64,000 nucleotides of DNA from Nitrospirota bacterium (GCA_016214855.1 JACRMT010000004.1:124001-188000), one strand, 5' to 3'. Positions 33,510-42,057 are shown, counted from the first letter of the stretch. Notes: generated by a model not told the origin, from the letters alone. Numbers and translations: made by a program.

Positions 33510-34305
33510 AATATCAGCCGTCATACTCGTCCTCATTTTCTTGCTCTCGGTCTGTTCTTTTCTTCTGGTTCCCTATGACCCGGACGCTATCGATCTTGAC
33601 AGTCTCAAACAGCCGCCCTCATTCAGGCATGTCCTCGGCACTGACAACAAGGGCAGGGACATTCTTGCCAGGTTATTGCACGGCGGAAAGATCTCTGTCG
33701 GTATTTCAATGCTTGCAGCGCTCGTGAGCATGACTATTGGCATGGCGGTCGGCCTGGTTTCCGGATATGCAGGCGGCAAGACTGACACCGCCTTGATGGC
33801 CCTGGTAGACCTCATTCTCTCTTTTCCTGCATTCCTGCTTGCCATAGGGGTATCACTTGTTCTGGGTGAGGGTATTTACACGGTTATGATCGCGATCTCT
33901 GCGGTCGGATGGACATCTTTTGCACGGCTCGTCAGAGGGCATGTCTTGTCTCTGAAGGAATCCGCATTTGTTGAAGCCGCTCGCGCATTAGGCTGCAGCC
34001 ACGCACGGGTGATCATGGTTCATCTTCTGCCTCAGTGCATTCCTCTTGCCTTTGTGATGGCAGGACTGAAAGCAGGGGGATATATTCTGACCGAGGCCGG
34101 CCTCAGTTTCCTCGGCCTTGGCGCTCAGCCGCCTACCGCAACCTGGGGCTCGATGATCAGTGCAAGCAGGGTCTTCATCAATTCAGCGCCCTGGATGGTC
34201 TTCTTTCCCGGCATCATGATCGCAGTCACTGCGATCAGTTTTAATCTTTTAGGGGATTCTCTTAAAGAATTCTATGATATCAGCAGAGAGAAAGGAATAC
34301 GATAA
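33493..34305 (+). CDS. Peptide ABC transporter permease, DppC-type
   Basis: This 270-residue permease opens with the DppC N-terminus (VPYDPDAIDLDSLKQPPSFR, LGTDNKGRDILARLLHGGK). The coupling loop is EAARALGCSHARVIMVHLLP, followed by ILTEAGLSFLGLGAQPPTAT. It overlaps dppB by 17 bases and is the last gene of the run. No DppD/DppF ATPase follows: the next gene is convergent. The transporter would have to borrow ATPases coded elsewhere. Confidence 0.93.
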   Translation: MGLTGKISAVILVLIFLLSVCSFLLVPYDPDAIDLDSLKQPPSFRHVLGTDNKGRDILARLLHGGKISVGISMLAALVSMTIGMAVGLVSGYAGGKTDTALMALVDLILSFPAFLLAIGVSLVLGEGIYTVMIAISAVGWTSFARLVRGHVLSLKESAFVEAARALGCSHARVIMVHLLPQCIPLAFVMAGLKAGGYILTEAGLSFLGLGAQPPTATWGSMISASRVFINSAPWMVFFPGIMIAVTAISFNLLGDSLKEFYDISREKGIR

Positions 34306-34390
34306 ATTATTAGGGTATCCATTTTTCAGCAGTTCGTCCCGATTAGTCAAATCAGACTCTGATCAAAAAAGGCATCTCACCAGAGCAGAA

Positions 34391-35386
34391 TTATCCCACT
34401 GCATCCTTAATGCTGTTAATGGCATTAATATCACCCATGAGGATGACCACATCGCCTGATTTTAGTATCGCATTGTCAGGAGGGTTAAATTCATATGAGT
34501 TCTCTGACTGTCTGCTGAGCGCAACAACGGTCACATCCTTCCTGGACGATATTCCCGCTGTCTGAAGTGTCTTATTCCTGTAAGGAGATCGATCATCAAT
34601 GGCAAGTTCATCCACCCTGATGGTCTTCTCCTGTGATCTGAGCATGAGGTCGAGGAATGACACGACCGACGGCCTGATCAGTTCCGATGCCATCCTGAGG
34701 CCACCGATAAAGTTCGGCATTACTACGCTGTCAGCCCCAGCCATTCGTATCTTCTGCTCAGACTCCTCCTCAACTGCCTTGGATATGACCCTGAGAGCAG
34801 GATTAAGTCTTTTAGCGGTAAAGACCACAAGAAGATTCTCAGCGTCTGACTGAAGTGCCGACACAATTCCCCGGGCTCTTTCTATGCCGGCGGTCTGAAG
34901 CACGGTATTATGGGTCGCATCACCCTGAACATAACATATGCCCTGCTCATCAAGCAGCTTAACCGTTACCGGATCTCTGTCTATGGCAACAACATCATTG
35001 CGCGTTCTGACCATTTCTTCAAGGACATGTTTACCGGTCTGTCCAACGCCGCAAACGATAACATGACCTTTCATGTCAGCAATTTTTCTCTGCATTTTTC
35101 TCCTCCTGAGCGTATCTGTCAGCTCTCCCTCAACGATAAAGGCAATTATTGACGAAACGCCGTACACAAGAACGCCTGTACCCCCTAATATGAGGAATAT
35201 CGTAAATATCCTGCCCTGTTCTGAAAGCGGATGTACTTCCATGAATCCGACAGAAGCAATGGTAATGACGGTCATATAGAGTGAATCAAGCAGAGGCCAG
35301 TGTTCGATAAGCATATATCCGCAGACCCCTGAAGAGAACACAAACAGAAGGGCGACACTTATGAAGAACAGTCTTTTTAAGAGCAT
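34391..35386 (-). CDS. Two-transmembrane K+ channel with RCK (TrkA-N/TrkA-C) domains
   Basis: This 331-residue protein has TM1 (about 6-24), a pore loop with filter-like TIASVGFMEV (about 41-50) and TM2 (about 58-80). An RCK Rossmann domain follows (GHVIVCGVGQTGKHVLEEMV, AIDRDPVTVKLLDEQG, YVQGDATHNTVLQTAGI), then a C-terminal TrkA-C domain (about 245-330). The filter departs from the canonical TVGYG: Met replaces the second Gly. It is likely a nucleotide-gated potassium channel or a channel of altered selectivity. It is convergent with the peptide transporter. Confidence 0.9.
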   Translation of the reverse strand: MLLKRLFFISVALLFVFSSGVCGYMLIEHWPLLDSLYMTVITIASVGFMEVHPLSEQGRIFTIFLILGGTGVLVYGVSSIIAFIVEGELTDTLRRRKMQRKIADMKGHVIVCGVGQTGKHVLEEMVRTRNDVVAIDRDPVTVKLLDEQGICYVQGDATHNTVLQTAGIERARGIVSALQSDAENLLVVFTAKRLNPALRVISKAVEEESEQKIRMAGADSVVMPNFIGGLRMASELIRPSVVSFLDLMLRSQEKTIRVDELAIDDRSPYRNKTLQTAGISSRKDVTVVALSRQSENSYEFNPPDNAILKSGDVVILMGDINAINSIKDAVG

Positions 35387-35462
35387 AGATAGAAGATACC
35401 AGAACGAGCAGAAGAAGATAAAGAGCAGGGATGAGAAGCTGCGCGCGCAGCCTCTCTATCAT
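35286..35462 (-). CDS. Possible 58-codon small membrane-peptide frame overlapping the channel start
   Basis: The minus-strand ATG at 35462 overlaps the stop of the upstream gene (ATGA junction). It encodes a basic start then a hydrophobic stretch (RLRAQLLIPALYLLLLVLVS), and continues out of frame through the beginning of the channel gene to TGA at 35286. Only the first about 28 codons look protein-like. It could be a coupling leader peptide, or the original N-terminus of the channel lost by a frameshift. It may equally be chance. Confidence 0.3.
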   Translation of the reverse strand: MIERLRAQLLIPALYLLLLVLVSSIYALKKTVLHKCRPSVCVLFRGLRIYAYRTLASA

Positions 35463-36310
35463 GCTTCATGAAAGGAGATAGCATCGCTATTGTCCAGGTC
35501 ATCGTCCTCAGATATTTCATACGTCAGCTCTTCGGGCATTTCAACGGTCTCACAACGATCTCTCAACTCTGAAAAAAGAAACGGTCGGGTCGATTTTGGA
35601 AGACTCTCATAGGAGTACAGTTCCCTGAGATCATTTGTTTTCATGTCAGGTATGAATCGTGCCACGTGAGTCATGGGCGTATGGAAGTTCCTGATCAGAC
35701 TGTATTTAACGGCATATCGTAACGACCATTTCGGATGTTCGGCTATCATACGAACTACCATGGGCTTTACGGAACGCTTATTGATTATCTCGCAGAGATG
35801 TGTTTCGGTAATAACCGTACTGTCCAAGCAGGCATTGACAACGCTGCCGTCTCCCCGGCCCATAATTGCAATGACGATGGTGCTGCTTGACCTTTTCGCT
35901 AGTGCTATACAAACTCCTGAGGGCATGGAGGGTATTTTCTCTGCAAGCATCAGTTCGATCTTCTGGCGCACGGTCACAGGGACTGCCTGATTTTTTGTCA
36001 GGTCACCGAGATCAAAGAGGCGAATAAATTTCAAAAGAGAAAAAACCACTCTCAGCGGTGTTCGGGGGTTCCTGCAGAGGGCGAGTTGAAGCTTATAGCA
36101 GTGCTTAAACCGGACATCACCGGCAAGAAAGCCCAAAGCCTCGGCAGGCGTGCTCCGTGCTTTCGCAAGAAAGACGGCCATCTCCTCATTAAGGCTTCTG
36201 TTCAGTGTTACATTCAGAATGACCTGGGGATGCGCATCGCGAACCAGTAACCAGAGTTCCTCATCCTGAGCGGTATATGCCCGATCGAGTCTCTGTTCCA
36301 GTGACATCAT
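35459..36310 (-). CDS. Helical-repeat protein (LRV/DUF2336-like), unknown function
   Basis: This is a 283-residue, largely alpha-helical protein. Recurrent units such as DAHPQVILNVTLNRSLNEEM, AGDVRFKHCYKLQLALCRNP and RSVKPMVVRMIAEHPKWSLR have the leucine-rich-variant look, with short helices separated by Pro or Asn turns. An acidic C-terminal tail (EISEDDDLDNSDA) follows. It has no catalytic motif, signal peptide or membrane helix, so a cytoplasmic scaffold is likely. It precedes the K+ channel gene with an ATGA overlap to the small frame there. Confidence 0.65.
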   Translation of the reverse strand: MMSLEQRLDRAYTAQDEELWLLVRDAHPQVILNVTLNRSLNEEMAVFLAKARSTPAEALGFLAGDVRFKHCYKLQLALCRNPRTPLRVVFSLLKFIRLFDLGDLTKNQAVPVTVRQKIELMLAEKIPSMPSGVCIALAKRSSSTIVIAIMGRGDGSVVNACLDSTVITETHLCEIINKRSVKPMVVRMIAEHPKWSLRYAVKYSLIRNFHTPMTHVARFIPDMKTNDLRELYSYESLPKSTRPFLFSELRDRCETVEMPEELTYEISEDDDLDNSDAISFHEA

Positions 36311-36344
36311 AGCCTATAGACGCAAGGGTAGTGATCCCAAGGGA

Positions 36345-37010
36345 TCAGGTTATGGCCCTTCGGATATAGATCTCTTTGGCGATATCAGGATCCAACGCAA
36401 CCGTGGTTTCGTCAATGCTCAAGACAAAGGACGGAGTCTTCTGGATCAGTTTGATCACACTTCCGGCAGCAATGCCAAGCGAGTTCAACTTGCTTATCCT
36501 TGACGGGTCAGAAGGCACTATGAAGGTTATCCTGCCCTTTGCGCCAACTTCGAATTCGGAAAGGCGCATAACTACGGGAGTCACGTCAATCTTGAATTTC
36601 CTGCAGCATTCACCGCGCGGAATAGCCTTGCCGTGGGGGCAGGTTGGAGGATGGCCAAGGAAAGTGCAGACGCTTTCGGTCAATTCTTCGCTTAGAATGT
36701 GCTCCATCTTGCAGGCATCGCTCACGACCGTGTCATCAGACATTTCGAACACATCGGTGAAGAGCCGCTCGGCAAGCCGCTGCCTGCGTATAAGACCACG
36801 CGCTGCTGTCTGTCCCCGCTCCGTAAGAGCGATATCATCGCCGGCAACAGAAGCGAGGCCGTGATGAAGCAGGGTTTCAATGAGGGTATCCGTATCAGCG
36901 TCATCTGAACTTAATTTGAAATGGTTCATGCCCCCATGGTTATCCTCACCGAGGACCCAAAGCAGTTCCAGTGCCTCGTCGATGCGTTCCTGATCAGCAA
37001 TAATGGCCAT
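36345..37010 (-). CDS. DtxR-family metal-dependent regulator with FeoA-like C-terminal domain
   Basis: The protein has 221 residues. A winged-helix N-terminal part leads to the DtxR dimerisation/metal region (SDACKMEHILSEELTESVCT, then LGHPPTCPHGKAIPRGECC; Cys100, Glu103, His104 are likely ligands). An SH3-like FeoA domain covers about 145-218 (RLSEFEVGAKGRITFIVPSD). The extra cysteines 115, 124, 135 and 136 suggest an iron- or Fe-S-type sensor rather than plain Mn2+ sensing. No Shine-Dalgarno is present; a promoter ends five bases before its ATG. Confidence 0.85.
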   Translation of the reverse strand: MAIIADQERIDEALELLWVLGEDNHGGMNHFKLSSDDADTDTLIETLLHHGLASVAGDDIALTERGQTAARGLIRRQRLAERLFTDVFEMSDDTVVSDACKMEHILSEELTESVCTFLGHPPTCPHGKAIPRGECCRKFKIDVTPVVMRLSEFEVGAKGRITFIVPSDPSRISKLNSLGIAAGSVIKLIQKTPSFVLSIDETTVALDPDIAKEIYIRRAIT

Positions 37011-37015
37011 GAATA

Positions 37016-37045
37016 ATTATATGCTATAGAAAGATTTTATGACAA
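37016..37045 (-). promoter_or_regulatory. Promoter of the DtxR-like gene, predicted leaderless
   Basis: On the minus strand TTGTCA (37040-37045) and TATAAT (37016-37021) are 18 bases apart. The ATG begins five bases after the -10 box. The -35 lies within the 3' end of rnhB. Confidence 0.7.
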
Positions 37046-37657
37046 TGCGAGAGGAAGGCCTCCCGTCATGACCCGTCTGAATGTTCTCCTGTGGATAGGG
37101 CAGGGTCCCCACTGTGCGATCATGTCCAGGTGATCTTTCGTGCCGTATCCTTTATGCTTCTTGAACCGGTAAGCGGGATAAAGGCCGTCATAGTGATGCA
37201 TAAGCCCATCTCTGACATATTTTGCAATAATTGATGCAGCAGCTACCGAGGCGCTTTTGGCATCGGCCCTGATGATCGGAAACTGTCTGACCTCCAGGCC
37301 GGGAATGGTTACCGCATCAACAAGCAGGGCGTCCGGGGAGGAGGCAAGATCCTGTACTGCCTGCTTCATTGCTGATTTCGTTGCCTTGAGAATATTTGTC
37401 CTGTCTATTTCCAGGTTATCTACAACGCCCACGCCTACGGCAGCCGCAGATACCATAACCTCCCAGAATAAGCGGGAGCGCTCTTTTTCGGGGACCTTTT
37501 TTGAATCACGGAGGCCATATATTCTTATCTGCCGGGGGAGAATAACTGCGGCGGCTACAACGGGGCCCGCCAGGGGACCCCGTCCTGCTTCATCTATACC
37601 GGCTATGACCGGGAAACCTTCATCTCTGAAAGAATCGTCATGCCGGTAAATGTCCAT
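37037..37657 (-). CDS. rnhB: Ribonuclease HII
   Basis: The protein has 206 residues. AGIDEAGRGPLAGPVVAAAV carries the first two catalytic acids, YGLRDSKKVPEKERSRL is the conserved substrate loop, and LLVDAVTIPG and IRADAKSASVAAASIIAKY carry the remaining acids. It degrades RNA in RNA-DNA hybrids and removes single ribonucleotides. It is the last gene of rpsP-rimM-trmD-rplS-rnhB and starts six bases after the rplS stop. Confidence 0.97.
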   Translation of the reverse strand: MDIYRHDDSFRDEGFPVIAGIDEAGRGPLAGPVVAAAVILPRQIRIYGLRDSKKVPEKERSRLFWEVMVSAAAVGVGVVDNLEIDRTNILKATKSAMKQAVQDLASSPDALLVDAVTIPGLEVRQFPIIRADAKSASVAAASIIAKYVRDGLMHHYDGLYPAYRFKKHKGYGTKDHLDMIAQWGPCPIHRRTFRRVMTGGLPLALS

Positions 37658-37663
37658 AGAGCG

Positions 37664-38014
37664 CTACTTTGCTGCGAAATCTTTCTCTTTGATCTTTGCG
37701 GCCTTGCCCTTCTTCTCCCTGATGTAATACAGCTTTGCCCTTTTAACTTTTCCCTGCTTGATGATCTCGACCCTGTCAACCGTGGGAGAGCAGACAGGGA
37801 AGATCCTTTCCACCCCGACACCAAAGGAGATCTTTCTGACTGTGAAGGACTCGCGGGTGCCGCAGCCCTTCCTGCCGATGACAAGACCCTGGAAAGGCTG
37901 TATTCTTTCCTTGTCTCCCTCGACTACTTTTACAAAGACCTTAACGGTATCTCCGACATTAAAGACTCCAAGATCTCTCTTGAACCCTTCTTCGATTGCA
38001 TTGATGACATTCAT
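37664..38014 (-). CDS. rplS: Ribosomal protein bL19
   Basis: The 116-residue protein begins [20 protein letters not shown], and contains [40 protein letters not shown] and the C-terminal [10 protein letters not shown]-like signature ([20 protein letters not shown]). It sits at the subunit interface of the ribosome. Its ATG overlaps the trmD stop by four bases. Confidence 0.98.
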   Translation of the reverse strand: MNVINAIEEGFKRDLGVFNVGDTVKVFVKVVEGDKERIQPFQGLVIGRKGCGTRESFTVRKISFGVGVERIFPVCSPTVDRVEIIKQGKVKRAKLYYIREKKGKAAKIKEKDFAAK

Positions 38015-38754
38015 GATGCTTCCTCCTTTATCTGTTCCAAAAGTAATTTCTCTTCAACCGAGAGACTGTATGACTTCAGCAGATCCGGCCTCTTTTGAAT
38101 CGTGGCCTTCAACGACTGTTTTAATCTCCATTTCCGGATATCCTCATGGTTGCCCGAAAGCAGCACCTGAGGAACACTCATATCCCTGAACTGCTCAGGC
38201 CGCGTGTAGTGCGGATAATCAAGCAATCCATGACTGAACGAATCAGCTTCTGCCGACTGGCTATCGCCAAGCACATCCGGTAAAAGTCGTGAAACGGCAT
38301 CTATTATAACCAAAGCAGGCAGTTCTCCGCCAGTCAAAACGTAATCTCCGATCGAAATTTCATCATCAACAAGATGATCACGCACCCTCTCATCAATTGC
38401 TTCGTATCTGCCGCAGAGAAAAATCAATTCTTTTGTCTCATCGGCTAACTCTCGGGCAACGCTCTGAGCGAAGACCCTGCCGCCGGGGGAAAGCATGATA
38501 ACTCTGCGTTTTTCCTTTTCCGGCCACTGCTCCTCAACGATCCGGAAAAACGTTTCAGGCTTCATAACCATACCGGGGCCGCCGCCATATGAATAATCAT
38601 CGACCGTGTGGTGTTTGTCAGTGCTGTAATCACGAAGATTATGTACCGCTACACTGACAAGCCGCCTGTCAATAGCACGCTTCAATATACTGCATCCCAG
38701 ATAGGAGTTTACCATCTCCGGAAAGATTGTTACGATGTTGAAGCGCTTATGCAC
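38011..38754 (-). CDS. trmD: tRNA (guanine-N1)-methyltransferase TrmD
   Basis: The 247-residue SPOUT methyltransferase begins [20 protein letters not shown]. It has [39 protein letters not shown] and [20 protein letters not shown], the trefoil-knot S-adenosylmethionine site. It methylates G37 next to the anticodon to prevent frameshifting. The order rimM-trmD-rplS is the classical one. Confidence 0.98.
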   Translation of the reverse strand: MHKRFNIVTIFPEMVNSYLGCSILKRAIDRRLVSVAVHNLRDYSTDKHHTVDDYSYGGGPGMVMKPETFFRIVEEQWPEKEKRRVIMLSPGGRVFAQSVARELADETKELIFLCGRYEAIDERVRDHLVDDEISIGDYVLTGGELPALVIIDAVSRLLPDVLGDSQSAEADSFSHGLLDYPHYTRPEQFRDMSVPQVLLSGNHEDIRKWRLKQSLKATIQKRPDLLKSYSLSVEEKLLLEQIKEEAS

Positions 38755-38795
38755 AGAACACGGTCCTGTTCATGTCAATATCGGTCTTGACCAGA

Positions 38796-39320
38796 TCAAT
38801 CCAGAAGTCCATCGATCGGCGTTATGGTTATTGTGCCCGTGTTGAGATCAATATCGGCAACGATCTGTTTTACTGCAGGGATCAGATGTTCTTTGTCCTT
38901 GCCCTGAACAACATACAGTTCATTTCCCGGAGTTTCCATGATTCCCGTAACCCTTCCTATCATTGTTCCATCGGCCGTTACGACGGAAAGACCTATTATC
39001 TGATGATAATAGTACTCGTTTTTCGCCAATCCCGGCAGCATGGATGCATCCACCTCGATCATGGCATTCCTGAGCCTCGATGCCTCTTGCCGATCGGATA
39101 TGCCATGAAATGAGATGATGAGGAACTCTCGGTCAGTCCTGATGGAATGAATTGTTTTTTTCTGGACGGTTCCCGCAGGCATGACTACATACGCTTCAGT
39201 CAAAGGGGGAAGTGATTGGGCTGCTTCGGAAAGGGGGAAGGCCTTTACTTCTCCTTTGATCCCCCGTTCCTTTATAATGCGTGCTACGGCAATGTGATTT
39301 AAGGCAGGATCTCCTTGCAC
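38796..39320 (-). CDS. rimM: 16S rRNA processing protein RimM
   Basis: The 174-residue protein has the RimM N-terminal domain (HIAVARIIKERGIKGEVKAF) and a PRC-barrel C-terminal domain (YYYHQIIGLSVVTADGTMIG, LIPAVKQIVADIDL). It assists maturation of the 30S head. The start is probably GTG 39320, which has no good Shine-Dalgarno. An AAGGAG lies just downstream of it, but no in-frame start codon follows that at a usable distance. The region 39321-39407 before it holds no gene. Confidence 0.93.
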   Translation of the reverse strand: MQGDPALNHIAVARIIKERGIKGEVKAFPLSEAAQSLPPLTEAYVVMPAGTVQKKTIHSIRTDREFLIISFHGISDRQEASRLRNAMIEVDASMLPGLAKNEYYYHQIIGLSVVTADGTMIGRVTGIMETPGNELYVVQGKDKEHLIPAVKQIVADIDLNTGTITITPIDGLLD

Positions 39321-39407
39321 GATGATTTCATGAACGCGGCCCCAAGGGATCTTGCCATGCTAAAATCAATCCCTTCATCATCGTCTGCCGATGAGCGGAC
39401 AATGTGC

Positions 39408-39644
39408 TTACGCGCCGGCTTTCTCTATGAGTTTTTTTGCCGTATCCGTAGGCTGAGCTCCCTTTTCGATCCAGTGCTTTGCTCTCGCCACATCAATCTT
39501 GATCTCTGATGGCTCCTTCAAAGGATCATACGTGCCCAAAATCTCGATAAAAGGACCATTTCTGCGCGTGCGTGAATCAGTTACGAGCATCCTGTAGAAC
39601 GGCTTCTTATGTGACCCTAATCTTGCAAGTCTGATTTTTACCAA
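39408..39644 (-). CDS. rpsP: Ribosomal protein bS16
   Basis: The protein has 78 residues and begins (M)[20 protein letters not shown], with [19 protein letters not shown]. The start is the TTG at 39644, eight bases after a strong AGGAGG. A GTG three codons earlier (39653) lies inside that Shine-Dalgarno and would add MFF, which the family lacks. No khpA (KH-domain) gene follows, unlike the common rpsP-khpA-rimM order. Confidence 0.95.
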   Translation of the reverse strand: MVKIRLARLGSHKKPFYRMLVTDSRTRRNGPFIEILGTYDPLKEPSEIKIDVARAKHWIEKGAQPTDTAKKLIEKAGA

Positions 39645-39706
39645 AAAAAACACCTCCTGTTATGATCTAAAATTTTAATATAAATTACTGATAAAAGTAA
39701 AGGAAA

Positions 39707-41026
39707 TCAGAGACAAAAAAATCGAGGCAGCTTTATGTTTTTCTTGCCCTTGAACATCTTAAGCATCTTTTTCAGCTCCACATATTGCTTGACCACTCTG
39801 TTGACATCAGCTACGGTCGTTCCGCTTCCCAGGGCAATTCTTTTTCTCCTGCTTCCGTTGAGGATAGTATGGTTTGAACGCTCTTTTTTTGCCATAGAAC
39901 TGATGATCGCCTCGATCTTTACAAATTCGCGTTCGTCAACCTGCATGTCCTTTACCTTGCTCATGCCAGGGATCATACCCAGAATGCTTTCCAGTGGTCC
40001 CATGCCCCGTATCTTCTTAAGCTGTTCCCTCAGATCGTCAAACGTAAAGGAATCATCCTGTATTCTTTTCTGAAGTGTTTCTGCCTCCTTCTGGTCAAAG
40101 GAGCGTTGCGCATGCTCGATAAGACTGAGGACATCACCCATCCCGAGAATGCGGGAGGCGATTCGATCAGGATGAAATGGTTCGAGCATATCGATCTTTT
40201 CGCCTACACCAATAAACTTGATGGGCTTCTGAGTAATCTCGCGCACAGAAAGAGCTGCTCCGCCCCGGGCATCGCCGTCCATTTTTGTCAGGATAATACC
40301 GTCTATGCCAATCTGATCGTTAAACTGTTTCGCTATGTTCACTGCATCCTGTCCGGTCATGGCATCCGCGACAAAGAGGGTCTCTCCGGGTTCAATGCTA
40401 TTCTTGACGTTCCTGAGCTCAGCCATGAGCGATTCATCTACATGCAGCCGGCCCGCCGTGTCGATGATGAGAATGTCATAGGCCTCCGACCGGGCCTTCC
40501 TGAGGGCCTCAAGGGAAACCGCTACCGGGTCTCTGGTATCTCGTGAAGAAAAGACAGGAACGCCCACCTGTGCTCCCAGAGCCAGGAGCTGATCGATAGC
40601 TGCAGGCCGTTGCAGGTCACAGGCAACAAGAAGAGGACGCCTCCCTTCCTTCTTGAAATGCTTGGCAAGCTTTGCTGCAGATGTGGTTTTGCCGGAGCCC
40701 TGCAGGCCGACCATCATAATAATAGTCGGCGGGTTCGGGGAAAGCATGATCTTGACATTGGCACTTCCCAGAAGAGCGCAGAGCTCCTCATGGACTACCT
40801 TAACGACCTGCTGCCCGGGCGTGAGACTTTCAAGAACTTCCTTGCCCAGAGCTTTTTCTTTTATTCTCTGGACAAAATCTTTCACTACCTTGAAATTCAC
40901 GTCAGCCTCAAGGAGGGCCAGCCTTACTTCTTTCAGCGCTGCATCTATGTCAGCCTCGTTAATGAGACCTCTGCCTTTAAGCTTCTTGAAAATCGAATCA
41001 AGTTTGTCGCTTATGCTTTCGAACAT
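39707..41026 (-). CDS. ffh: Signal recognition particle protein Ffh
   Basis: This 439-residue protein has the SRP54 N-domain (DKLDSIFKKLKGRGLINEAD) and a GTPase G-domain (GLQGSGKTTSAAKLA, VACDLQRPAAIDQL, DTAGRLHVDESLM, TKMDGDARGGAALS). The M-domain covers about 330-430 (LGMIPGMSKVKD, NGSRRKRIALGSGTTVADVN), which binds SRP RNA and signal peptides. I found no SRP RNA gene in the window. It overlaps the TlpA-like gene by one base. Confidence 0.97.
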   Translation of the reverse strand: MFESISDKLDSIFKKLKGRGLINEADIDAALKEVRLALLEADVNFKVVKDFVQRIKEKALGKEVLESLTPGQQVVKVVHEELCALLGSANVKIMLSPNPPTIIMMVGLQGSGKTTSAAKLAKHFKKEGRRPLLVACDLQRPAAIDQLLALGAQVGVPVFSSRDTRDPVAVSLEALRKARSEAYDILIIDTAGRLHVDESLMAELRNVKNSIEPGETLFVADAMTGQDAVNIAKQFNDQIGIDGIILTKMDGDARGGAALSVREITQKPIKFIGVGEKIDMLEPFHPDRIASRILGMGDVLSLIEHAQRSFDQKEAETLQKRIQDDSFTFDDLREQLKKIRGMGPLESILGMIPGMSKVKDMQVDEREFVKIEAIISSMAKKERSNHTILNGSRRKRIALGSGTTVADVNRVVKQYVELKKMLKMFKGKKNIKLPRFFCL

Positions 41027-41550
41027 TACAACAGCTTCTCTATGTGAGCGGACAGTTTATTATCGAGTTCTTCAGAATATCCCTTGTAGATATCGACAAT
41101 ATTGCCATCTTTCCCGATAAGGACGGTGGTAGGTATACTGGTGATGTTATATGTTTTAGGAGTAGCTTCATCTGCAAGAAGAACGGTGTAGTTAATGTTA
41201 TGTGAAGCTGCGAACTGCCTGATTTTTTCCGACGCATCAGAATCAGTGTCTATGGACACCCCAATTAGCATAAAATTCTTCTGCCCGTATTTTTTGTTGA
41301 GTTCAACCAATGCGGGCACTGATGCCTTGCACGGCGGACACCACGTAGCCCAGAATTCGAGAAGCACCACTTTTCCCTTATAATCGGAAAGCGAAATATT
41401 CCGGCCGGCGAGATCCTTGAGCGTAAAATCAGGAGCAGCTGTATTAAGCGCTGCGGCTGACCCGGCAGGGGACTTGCTGTCTGTTTTGGTGCAGGCTGCG
41501 AAAACCAGACCGAGCGCAAAAAAAAGAAAAAAGAAATAGTTCTTTATCAT
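41026..41550 (-). CDS. TlpA/ResA-type thioredoxin-fold lipoprotein
   Basis: The protein has 174 residues: a signal peptide with lipobox VFAAC (Cys about residue 20), then a redoxin domain with the active site EFWATWCPPCKASVPALVEL and cis-Pro in SIPTTVLIGKDG. The CPPC site is typical of ResA/TlpA, which reduce periplasmic disulfides, for example in cytochrome c maturation. A paralogue is at 50624-51157. It lies between trxA and ffh on the same strand. Confidence 0.92.
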   Translation of the reverse strand: MIKNYFFFLFFALGLVFAACTKTDSKSPAGSAAALNTAAPDFTLKDLAGRNISLSDYKGKVVLLEFWATWCPPCKASVPALVELNKKYGQKNFMLIGVSIDTDSDASEKIRQFAASHNINYTVLLADEATPKTYNITSIPTTVLIGKDGNIVDIYKGYSEELDNKLSAHIEKLL

Positions 41551-41586
41551 ATAAATTCCGTGAGTCAGCGTGTCAGAAATTCAGGC

Positions 41587-41916
41587 TCAGGCGAGCAGGC
41601 TGTCAATCTTTGCCTTAAGCTGAGGTTTAGGAACAGCGCCGACAATGCGGTCCGCCTCCTGTCCATTCTTGAAGAAAATAATGCTGGGGATTCCCATGAT
41701 CTTGTATCTGCTTGCTATTTCCGGATTTTCGTCTGTATTAAGCTTCATCACTTTTATTTTTTCAGCATATTCCTTTGCAAGTTCCTCAACCGTCGGGGCT
41801 ATCATGCGGCAAGGACCGCACCAGACTGCCCAAAAATCTACCATAACCACGCCGTTGTGACCCAATACCTCTTTATCCCATGCTGCTGATGTTGCCTCAA
41901 ATACATTTTCAGACAT
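41587..41916 (-). CDS. trxA: Thioredoxin
   Basis: This 109-residue classical thioredoxin has no signal peptide. The active site is FWAVWCGPCRMIAPTVEELA, the conserved VMKLNTDENPEIASRYKIMG follows, and cis-Pro lies in GIPSIIFFKNG. It is the cytoplasmic dithiol reductant. AAGGAGGAGG precedes the ATG. Confidence 0.97.
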   Translation of the reverse strand: MSENVFEATSAAWDKEVLGHNGVVMVDFWAVWCGPCRMIAPTVEELAKEYAEKIKVMKLNTDENPEIASRYKIMGIPSIIFFKNGQEADRIVGAVPKPQLKAKIDSLLA

Positions 41917-41942
41917 GACTGACCTCCTCCTTAGAATTTTGT

Positions 41943-41972
41943 ATTATATTGCCGGTGCTATTTTTTTGTCAA
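41943..41972 (-). promoter_or_regulatory. Strong sigma70-type promoter for trxA
   Basis: On the minus strand TTGACA (41967-41972) and TATAAT (41943-41948), both perfect consensus, are 18 bases apart. A normal leader with AGGAGGAGG follows before ATG 41916. Confidence 0.8.
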
Positions 41973-42020
41973 CGAAGCATCTTAAAAGCACTGAGAAGAC
42001 AGGGGGATAACAATACCACA

Positions 42021-42050
42021 TTGACAGTTATTGCCGGTATCTGGTATGTT
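42021..42050 (+). promoter_or_regulatory. Promoter for the beta-barrel gene, predicted leaderless
   Basis: TTGACA at 42021-42026 and TATGTT at 42045-42050 have an 18-base spacer. Transcription would start near 42057, at the GTG 42058 and downstream of the alternative ATG 42046. Confidence 0.65.
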
Positions 42051-42057
42051 TCAAGGA

